Assembly (NCBI RefSeq): GCF_002885955.2
Contig: NZ_POQS01000004.1
Span: 303,252-341,127, forward strand
DNA: 37,876 nt
Source of the DNA: Achromobacter pulmonis
GTDB taxonomy: Bacteria > Pseudomonadota > Gammaproteobacteria > Burkholderiales > Burkholderiaceae_B
Reading direction: 5' to 3'
The translations under genes were made by a program, and so were the position numbers. Under the pieces are notes generated by a model. It was not told the origin of the DNA and ran no database searches. It worked only from the letters and a program-made list of their open reading frames with translations. Shown in pieces: positions 32,097 to 37,876 of the stretch (the stretch's first letter is position 1; the number at the start of each line of letters is the position of its first letter).

Positions 32097-34218
32097 CGGT
32101 AGGTGGCGCCGACGCCGGCGCCCAGGCTGCGGCCCGCGGCCGGTTCGTAGTAGCGGCCGTTGACCTCGTTGACGATCACCGAGCCGGCGTAGCGGCGGTC
32201 GAACAGATTGTCCACGCGCGCATAGGCGTTCAGCTCCCACGGCCCCAGTTGCTTCACGTAGCCCAGGCTCAGCGCCGCCACGAAATAGCCGGGCGCGTCG
32301 CCGTCGTTGGCGTCGTCGACGTAGACCTGGCTCAACAGGCGCGCCTCCACCGAGGCCTGCCATCCCTCGGGCGGCGCCCAGGCCAGCGACGCATAGGCCG
32401 CCTGGCGCGCGATGCCCGGTATGCGGTTGCCGGCGCGGATCGCGCCGGGCCCGTCGTCGACGTAGCGCGCATCCAGCCAGGTATAGGCAAACCGGGTGCG
32501 GCCGTGGCGCGCGAACTCGCCGGACCAGCCCAGCTCCACACCGTCGCGCCGCGTGCGCCCGGCGTTCTGGTAACTGGTGCGACCGCCCGCGCTGCCGGCC
32601 GCGACGATCTCGTCGTCGGTGCCGGTATGGAACACCGCCGCGGTCAGCAGGCCGCCGGCGAGCTGCGCCTTCACCCCTGCTTCCAGATTGTCGCTGACGG
32701 CCGGCGCCAGCCCGAAATTCAGGCCGGGCGCGCCGCCGGGCCGGTACGAAAGCTCGTTCAGCGTCGGCGTCTCGAAGCCGCGCCCGTACGAGGCGTAGAG
32801 GCTGAGCGCCGGATCGGGCGCATAGCGCAGCGCCGCCACCGGCAGCGCCTTGCGGTAGCGCGCCGCGCCGCTGTCGTCGGCGTTGCCGGGCGCGACGTAG
32901 CGGTCGTCGGAATCGAACTTGACCGTGCTGTAGCGCAGGCCCGCGTCCAGCGTCCAGCGCTCGGCGAACTGCCAGGACGCCTGCACGTAGGGATCGGCGT
33001 TGTAGACGGTATTGGTTTCGTCGCGCCGCAGCGCGCCGCGCACGCCCAGCTGGCGATTCGCCCCGTCGCCGGTGTAGTTCTGGTAACCCTTGCGGTCCTC
33101 GCTCAGCGTGTCGTAGGAAAAGCCGCCGATCAGCATCAACGGCCGGCCCGCCAGCGAGACATCCGAGGTCCAGCGCAGGTCGGCCCCGCCGTAGCGGCGC
33201 TTCAGGTCGATGACGCCGCCGGCCTGCGACGGCGCCATCTGCGCGGCCGGCGGGATGGACTGGTACTGCGTGGTGTCGCGCTGGCCGTAATAGACCATCA
33301 GGCGCAGGCTGTTGCGCCCGTCGATGGCGCGCTCGTAGACCGCGCCGCCCTGGGTCTGCCTGACGCTTTTGCGCGTGTCGTACAGCTCGGCCAGCGGCGC
33401 GGCCCTGGGATCGTCCTGGAACTGGCGATATGTCAGGCCCAATGGGTCCTGCGCCTTCAGGTCCACGCTGTTGGCCACCAGCGTCAGCCGGCTGGCGTCG
33501 TCCAGCTGCAGGCCCAGCTTGGCGTTGCCCAGGTTCTTGCGCGCGGCGCTGTGGTCGCGGTAGCCGTCGGTGGTGAACCGGGTCAGGTCCAGCACGTAGT
33601 CCAGCCCGCCGGAGGCCCCGTTGGCGCGCAGGCCGTAGCGCCAGGTGGCGTAGCTGCCGCCCCAGCCGCTGGCGGACAGCGAGGGCGGCTCGACCCCGTC
33701 TTCGGTGTTCACCAGGATCACGCCGCCGGATGAATTTCCGTACAGCGCGGAGAACGGGCCGCGCAGCACCTCGACCTGGCCGATCGAGCCGATGTCGATG
33801 TTCGAGGTCTGGTCTGGCCCTGCCCGTCCGGCATGGTGGCCGGTATGCCGTCCACGTACAGGCGCACGCCGCGCACGCCGAAGCTGGCGCGCGCGCCGAA
33901 GCCGCGGCTGGAAATCTGCAGATCCTGGGCGTAGTTCTGGCGGTTCTGGATCTGCAGCCCGGGCACGCCGGCCAGCCCTTCGGACAGGTTGATCCCGGGC
34001 TGGCCGCGGCGCATCTGCGCGCCCTCGACCACGTCCACCGAGGCCGGCGTCTGCATCACCGGACTGCCCAGACGGGTGCCGGTGACCACGACGGCCGGGA
34101 GTTCGGCGGAGCCGGGGCCGGGCGCGGCCGGCTGCGCCCAGGCCGCGGCCGCCGGCGCCGAGGCCAGCAATCCCTGCAGCACCCGGCGCCGCGCGCCGCG
34201 GTCCAACCATCCTGCCAA
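32090..34218 (-). pseudogene. TonB-dependent outer-membrane receptor, frameshifted by a 5-bp duplication
   Basis: A siderophore-type receptor of 707 residues if repaired. The first frame (TTG at 34218, GAGGAGG upstream) has a signal peptide and plug domain: VVVTGTRLGSPVMQTPASVD, LSEGLAGVPGLQIQNRQNYA, YVDGIPATMPDGQGQ. It then goes out of frame at 33806-33815, where GGTCT is duplicated on the plus strand. The adjacent frame continues the plug (SNIDIGSIGQVEVLRGPFSA) and the whole barrel, ending GAGVGATYRY with the expected aromatic. Removing one copy restores the frame exactly. As read, only about 165 residues would be made. The ligand is unknown; no Fur site is seen upstream. Confidence 0.85.
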
Positions 34219-34229
34219 ATCCGCCTCCT

Positions 34230-34244
34230 CGATTCCGGGAATCG
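34230..34244. promoter_or_regulatory. 15-bp palindrome in the receptor-slyX gap
   Basis: CGATTCC-G-GGAATCG is a perfect 7-bp inverted repeat in the 41-base gap between the divergent receptor gene and slyX. It lies next to the receptor's ribosome site. It may be an operator; chance is possible. Confidence 0.3.
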
Positions 34245-34259
34245 GTTCTAATGGCGCCC

Positions 34260-34475
34260 ATGGATAACATGCAAGATATCGAACGCCGCCTGCTGGAGCT
34301 GGAAGTCAAGGCCAGCTTCGCCGACGACCTGCTGGACCAGCTCAACCAGATCATCGTCCGCCAGCAACAGCAGATAGACCGCCTGATGCGCGAAGTCGCC
34401 GAGCTGCGCCAGCAGGCGCCCGAGGGCGCCGCGCCCTTTCGCAGCCTGCGCGACGAGCTGCCGCCGCACTACTGA
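34260..34475 (+). CDS. slyX: SlyX-family protein
   Basis: A 71-residue coiled-coil protein typical of SlyX: IERRLLELEVKASFADDLLD, LNQIIVRQQQQIDRLMREVA and the conserved ending DELPPHY. Its function is unknown despite wide occurrence. The ATG at 34260 (MDNMQ) is preferred over the ATG at 34251, which has no better ribosome site. Confidence 0.93.
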   Translation: MDNMQDIERRLLELEVKASFADDLLDQLNQIIVRQQQQIDRLMREVAELRQQAPEGAAPFRSLRDELPPHY

Positions 34476-34500
34476 GACGCCCGCCAATCGATCCCATTAA

Positions 34501-34536
34501 TGGAAACTATAGCCTCAAAATAGGCTGTTCTTTCCA
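34501..34536. repeat. Interrupted inverted repeat downstream of slyX
   Basis: TGGAAA-N4-AGCCT-N6-AGGCT-N4-TTTCCA: two pairs of perfect arms with equal internal gaps, 25 bases after slyX in an AT-rich 202-base gap. It could be a weak slyX terminator (GTTCTTT follows) or an operator of the next gene. The rest of the gap (34537-34677) shows nothing recognisable apart from GGAG before the next ATG. Confidence 0.45.
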
Positions 34537-34677
34537 TCTATGGAATTATCTTTTACCGATACCAGGGTTTATCCCTACTCCGATTCCGCGCAATATTGAG
34601 CCATCGGGAAACAGCAACGAAGCACGACGGATAGGCCGCCGAATTCGCTCCCAAGCTCTTGAAATCGGAGATTTATC

Positions 34678-35040
34678 ATGAAGACCACGAAGACCCTTGC
34701 TACCGCCCTGGTGATGTCCCTGGCCGCGCTGAGCGCCGGCGCCTATGCCGCCTCGCCCAACATCGAACCCAACAACGTCCCGTTCCAGGGCGTCTACGGC
34801 ACCCCGTACGAAGGCCCGACCCGCGCCCAGGTGCAAGCCGAACTGGCTGCCGCCAAGGCCGCCGGCCAGGTCAGCGACGTCGAACCCAACGACATGCCCT
34901 TCGCCGGCGTCTACGGCGCCCCCCAATCGGGCAAGACCCGCGCCGAAGTGCGCGCCGAACTGGCCGCCGCCAAGGCTGCCGGCCTGGTCAGCGGCGTCGA
35001 ACCCAACGACATGCCGTTCGCCGGCGTCTACGGCGAATAA
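34678..35040 (+). CDS. Small exported protein with 39-residue tandem repeats (DUF4148-like)
   Basis: A 120-residue protein with a signal peptide ending AYAAS. The mature part is two full 39-residue repeats, starting EPNNVPFQGVYG and EPNDMPFAGVYG, and a third partial copy (EPNDMPFAGVYGE). Each full unit carries TRAxVxAELAAAKAAGxVS, the helix seen in DUF4148 proteins of Burkholderiales. The DNA repeats are well conserved too (117-bp period), suggesting recent duplication. Secreted, function unknown. Followed by a strong terminator. Confidence 0.85.
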   Translation: MKTTKTLATALVMSLAALSAGAYAASPNIEPNNVPFQGVYGTPYEGPTRAQVQAELAAAKAAGQVSDVEPNDMPFAGVYGAPQSGKTRAEVRAELAAAKAAGLVSGVEPNDMPFAGVYGE

Positions 35041-35077
35041 AGCCCGCACGAATCCACCCTTCCCCTTGTTGTACCTT

Positions 35078-35106
35078 GGCCGCCGGCAGTTCGGGCGGCC
35101 TTTTTT
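35078..35106 (+). terminator. Terminator of the repeat-protein gene
   Basis: GGCCGCC and GGCGGCC flank nine bases and are followed by six T residues, 37 bases after the stop codon. Confidence 0.88.
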
Positions 35107-35133
35107 GTCGCCGGGCCGCCCCAAGACAAAAAC

Positions 35134-35189
35134 GCCCCCTCGGGGGGCAGCAAGCACGCGCAGCGTGCGCGGCGTGGGGGCCTTTTTTT
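35134..35189. terminator. Composite bidirectional terminator, probable repeated element
   Basis: An outer pair GCCCCC (35134-35139) and GGGGGC (35176-35181) encloses an inner hairpin GCACGC-GCA-GCGTGC (35154-35168) and a C/G-run pair. A-runs lie on the left and a T7 run (35183-35189) on the right. I recall very similar GCCCCCTCGGGGGG elements being widespread in Bordetella-group genomes; this was not checked. Confidence 0.7.
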
Positions 35190-35269
35190 CGTTCATCGAG
35201 GCGCGCTGCGGTACTATCGCCCCGAGATCCGGCATCACATAACGACTTTACGAATCAGGGAGCCACATC

Positions 35270-35650
35270 TTGAAAACCACCCGCGTTCTTGCCTCTTTGC
35301 TCGTGGCATGCGGCGTCTCGGCCACGGCGACCGCTGCGCCGCCGGTCATGCTGAACAATGCCATCATCACCCAGATCCCCAAGGCCGACCGCAGCTCGTT
35401 CCACGAGGCCGTCGCGCAGGCGCTGAACAATTCGGCCGACGGCCAGCGCACCGAATGGACCAGCACGCACCAGCCCAAGAAAGCCGCGCCGATCACGGTG
35501 CAGCTCACGCCCACGCAGACCACGACGGTCAAGAACGACCAGACCTGTCGCTTCCTGGTGGGCGATTTCGCCCGCGCCGCCACCACGGAAAAATGGCAGT
35601 TCTGGTTCTGTAAGCAGCCCGACGGCACCTGGAAGGCCAGCAGCCACTAA
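35270..35650 (+). CDS. Small exported protein of unknown function
   Basis: A 126-residue protein starting at TTG 35270 with GGGAG upstream. The N-terminus is a signal sequence, either lipoprotein type (LLVAC, Cys14) or cleaved after ATATA. The mature part has SSFHEAVAQALNNSADGQRT and, late, CRFLVGDF and WQFWFCKQPDGTW with two Cys that could pair. This pattern resembles the surface antigen/RT0821-type small proteins, but I cannot assign a function. Flanked by terminators on both sides, so it is a single-gene unit. Confidence 0.78.
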   Translation: MKTTRVLASLLVACGVSATATAAPPVMLNNAIITQIPKADRSSFHEAVAQALNNSADGQRTEWTSTHQPKKAAPITVQLTPTQTTTVKNDQTCRFLVGDFARAATTEKWQFWFCKQPDGTWKASSH

Positions 35651-35674
35651 GCACGCCGGCTCGCCAGAAAAAAA

Positions 35675-35715
35675 CGCGCTGCGCCCATCCTGCGATGGGG
35701 CAGCGCGCTTTTTTT
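35675..35715. terminator. Bidirectional terminator between convergent genes
   Basis: CGCGCTGC-G-CCCATC-CTGC-GATGGG-G-CAGCGCG, with an A-run on the left and T7 on the right, sits between the small secreted protein gene and maeB. Its CTGCGCCCATCCTGCGA core differs in only two places from the arm of the 164-bp palindrome at 18365-18380, so the two may belong to one repeat family. Confidence 0.88.
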
Positions 35716-35732
35716 GCGGGCTACGCGGGCGA

Positions 35733-37876
35733 TCAGGCCTGGGGCTCGATCCGGTTGGCGTCCAGCACCGTCATCGCCGCCATGTTGATGATGCGGCGCA
35801 CGGTCGAGCTGGAGGTCAGGATGTGCACCGGCGCGTTCGCGCCCAGCAGGAACGGACCCACCGCCACGTTGCTGCCCGCGGTGGTCTTGAGCAGGTTGTA
35901 GGCGATGTTGCCGGCGTCCACGTTCGGGCACACCAGCAGGTTGGCCTCGCCCTTGAGCGAGGACGAAGGCAGGATGCGCATGCGCAGCGCCTCGTCCAGC
36001 GCGCAGTCGCCGTGCATCTCGCCGTCGATCTCCAGCTCCGGATCGATCTCGCGCACCAGCTCCAGCGCGCGGCGCATCTTGGCGCCCGAGGCCGAGCTGC
36101 CGGTGCCGAAGTTCGAGCGCGACAGCAGCGCCACCTTGGGCGCCAGGTTCATGCGCGCCATTTCCTGCGCCGCCATCACCGTGAACTCGGCGATCTGTTC
36201 GGCCGTGGGCTCGTCGTTGACGTGGGTGTCGACCAGCACCACCGTGCGCTCGTTGAGCAGCAGGATGTTCATGGCCGCGTACACGTTGTGGCCCGGACGC
36301 CGGCCGATCACCTCATCCACGAAACGCAGGTGGTCGTGGTAGGCGCCGACCGTGCCGCAGACCATGCCGTCGGCGTCGCCCAGGCGCACCATCATCGCGC
36401 CGATCAGCGTCAGGCGGCGGCGCATCTCCACCCGCGCCATTTCCTTGGTGATGCCGCGGCGGCACATCAGCTCCCAGTACGTGGTCCAGTACTGATGGAA
36501 GCGCTCGTCGTATTCCGGGTTGGTGACTTCCACGTCCTCGCCCAGGCGCAGGCGCAGGCCGAATTTCTCGATGCGGGCCAGCAGCACCGACGGGCGGCCC
36601 ACCAGGATGGGGCGGGCCAGGCCTTCGTCGACCACCACCTGCACCGCGCGCAGCACGCGCTCGTCCTCGCCTTCGGTGAACACGATGCGAGCCTTGCCGC
36701 CCTCGCGCACGATGTTTTTGGCCGCCGCGAACAGCGGCTTCATGAACGCGCCCGAGTGGTACACGAACTGCTGCAGCTGCGCCTCGTAGGCCTCCAGGTC
36801 GGCCAGCGGGCGCGTGGCCACGCCGTCTTCCATCGCCGCCTTGGCCACCGCCGGCGCGATGCGCACGATCAGCCGCGGATCGAACGGCTTGGGAATCAGG
36901 TAGTCCGGGCCGAACGAAATGTCATAGGTGCCGTAGGCGGCCGCCACCACTTCGTTCTGCTCTTCCTCGGCCAGCTCGGCGATGGCGTACACCGCCGCCT
37001 TTTCCATCTCGCGCGTGATGGTCGTGGCGCCCACGTCCAGCGCGCCGCGGAAAATGTACGGAAAGCACAGCACGTTGTTGACCTGGTTCGGGTAGTCCGA
37101 ACGGCCCGTGGCCATCACCACGTCGTCGCGCACGCCGTGCGCCACTTCCGGCAGGATCTCCGGCGTCGGGTTGGCCAGCGCCAGGATCAGCGGACGCGGA
37201 CCCATCGCCGCCACCATCTCCGGCTTGAGCACGCCGCCGGCCGACAGGCCCAGGAACACGTCGGCGCCCTGGATCACCTCGGCCAGCTTGCGCGCGTCGG
37301 TCTTTTGCGCGAAGCGCGCCTTGTCCGGGTCCATCAGCGCCGTGCGGCCTTCGTAGACCACGCCTTCGATGTCGGTGACCCAGACGTTCTCCAGCGGCAG
37401 CCCCAGGTCCACCATCAGGTCCAGGCAGGCCAGCGCGGCCGCGCCGGCGCCCGAGGTCACCACCTTGACCTGCTTGATGTCCTTGCCCACCACCTTCAGG
37501 CCGTTGATGAAGGCCGCCGACACGGTAATGGCGGTGCCGTGCTGGTCGTCATGGAAAACCGGGATCTTCATGCGGTCGCGCAGCTTGCGCTCGACGATGA
37601 AGCATTCCGGGGCCTTGATGTCTTCGAGGTTGATGCCGCCGAAAGTGGCTTCCAGGCCGGCGATGATCTCGACCAGCTTGTCCGGGTCGGTCTCGTTGAT
37701 CTCGATGTCGAACACGTCCAGGCCGGCGAACTTCTTGAACAGCACCGCCTTGCCTTCCATCACCGGCTTGGACGCCAGCGCGCCGATATTGCCCAGCCCC
37801 AGCACGGCGGTGCCGTTGGTGATCACGCCCACCAGGTTGCCGCGGCCGGTGTAGCGGAACACGTTGGCCGGGTCGG
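35733..37876 (-). CDS. maeB: NADP-dependent malic enzyme with phosphotransacetylase-like domain, 5' end missing
   Basis: About 713 residues of a protein normally near 760; it runs off the right edge (in-frame [13 protein letters not shown] continues past 37876). The malic enzyme part has [20 protein letters not shown], the divalent-metal segment with HDDQHGTAI, and [16 protein letters not shown] with [10 protein letters not shown]. The C-terminal ~330 residues match phosphotransacetylase ([27 protein letters not shown]-type end), which in MaeB binds acetyl-CoA as a regulatory signal rather than acting as an enzyme. It converts malate to pyruvate with NADPH production. Convergent with the upstream small secreted protein gene. 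Confidence 0.94.
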   Translation of the reverse strand, partial: DPANVFRYTGRGNLVGVITNGTAVLGLGNIGALASKPVMEGKAVLFKKFAGLDVFDIEINETDPDKLVEIIAGLEATFGGINLEDIKAPECFIVERKLRDRMKIPVFHDDQHGTAITVSAAFINGLKVVGKDIKQVKVVTSGAGAAALACLDLMVDLGLPLENVWVTDIEGVVYEGRTALMDPDKARFAQKTDARKLAEVIQGADVFLGLSAGGVLKPEMVAAMGPRPLILALANPTPEILPEVAHGVRDDVVMATGRSDYPNQVNNVLCFPYIFRGALDVGATTITREMEKAAVYAIAELAEEEQNEVVAAAYGTYDISFGPDYLIPKPFDPRLIVRIAPAVAKAAMEDGVATRPLADLEAYEAQLQQFVYHSGAFMKPLFAAAKNIVREGGKARIVFTEGEDERVLRAVQVVVDEGLARPILVGRPSVLLARIEKFGLRLRLGEDVEVTNPEYDERFHQYWTTYWELMCRRGITKEMARVEMRRRLTLIGAMMVRLGDADGMVCGTVGAYHDHLRFVDEVIGRRPGHNVYAAMNILLLNERTVVLVDTHVNDEPTAEQIAEFTVMAAQEMARMNLAPKVALLSRSNFGTGSSASGAKMRRALELVREIDPELEIDGEMHGDCALDEALRMRILPSSSLKGEANLLVCPNVDAGNIAYNLLKTTAGSNVAVGPFLLGANAPVHILTSSSTVRRIINMAAMTVLDANRIEPQA

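Noticed and set aside
34546..35238. Minus-strand frame with repeated Gly/Ala/Val-rich units
   Set aside because: The repeats mirror the 117-bp repeats of the small secreted protein gene on the plus strand, which has a signal peptide and ribosome site.

Overview
The window is GC-rich, densely coded DNA from a betaproteobacterium of the family Alcaligenaceae, most likely Bordetella (Achromobacter is the nearest alternative). The guess rests on the Bug-type solute receptor, a hurI-hurR-bhuRSTUV heme locus in its characteristic order, a RegB/RegA pair beside cyoABCD, and DUF4148-type small exported proteins. No rRNA, tRNA, IS element, prophage or CRISPR array was seen. No gene-free stretch exceeds about 260 bases.

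Layout. 1-1504: a tartrate/D-malate dehydrogenase followed by the 5' end of a Bug receptor gene. 1598-3729: a divergent alkylation-repair pair, ogt and an Ada-AlkA fusion, sharing a promoter region with a perfect 14-bp inverted repeat. 3731-5142: a LysR regulator and yajQ. 5211-12118: the heme uptake locus (bhuV, U, T, S, R, then hurR and hurI, all on the minus strand) with a Fur-type site at its head. Its receptor gene is frameshifted near the 3' end and its anti-sigma gene is very short. 12214-14925: a CopD-like membrane protein, an exported 2H-phosphoesterase-like protein, and a WYL-domain regulator next to a VOC-family gene, with matching 17-bp operators upstream of both. 14940-18293: an amino-acid permease and kynureninase, with a divergent Lrp-type regulator (kynR). 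A 164-bp palindrome at 18312-18475 closes this block against a hemolysin-III family gene.

19202-23644: a Tat-exported P1-family aminopeptidase, a three-gene polar amino acid (cystine-like) ABC transporter, and an NlpD-like LysM/LytM lipoprotein. 23671-31396: a respiratory block with a DUF2946 protein, Sco and PCuAC copper chaperones, the redox pair RegB/RegA, and the cytochrome bo3 operon cyoABCD. The regA-cyoA gap has three GCGAC-N5-GTCGC sites matching the RegA/PrrA class and one FNR-like site, suggesting that quinol oxidase is controlled by redox state and oxygen.

31456-34218: a NifQ-like gene preceded directly by a sequence closely resembling the ModE (molybdate repressor) operator, convergent with a TonB-dependent receptor gene broken by a 5-bp tandem duplication. 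34260-37876: slyX, a small exported protein made of 39-residue repeats, a small secreted protein, and most of an NADP-malic enzyme with a phosphotransacetylase-like tail.

The most unusual items are the molybdate-type operator on a nifQ-like gene with no other nif gene in view, the dense redox control region ahead of cyo, the shortened heme signalling system, and two frameshifted TonB receptors in one 38-kb window.
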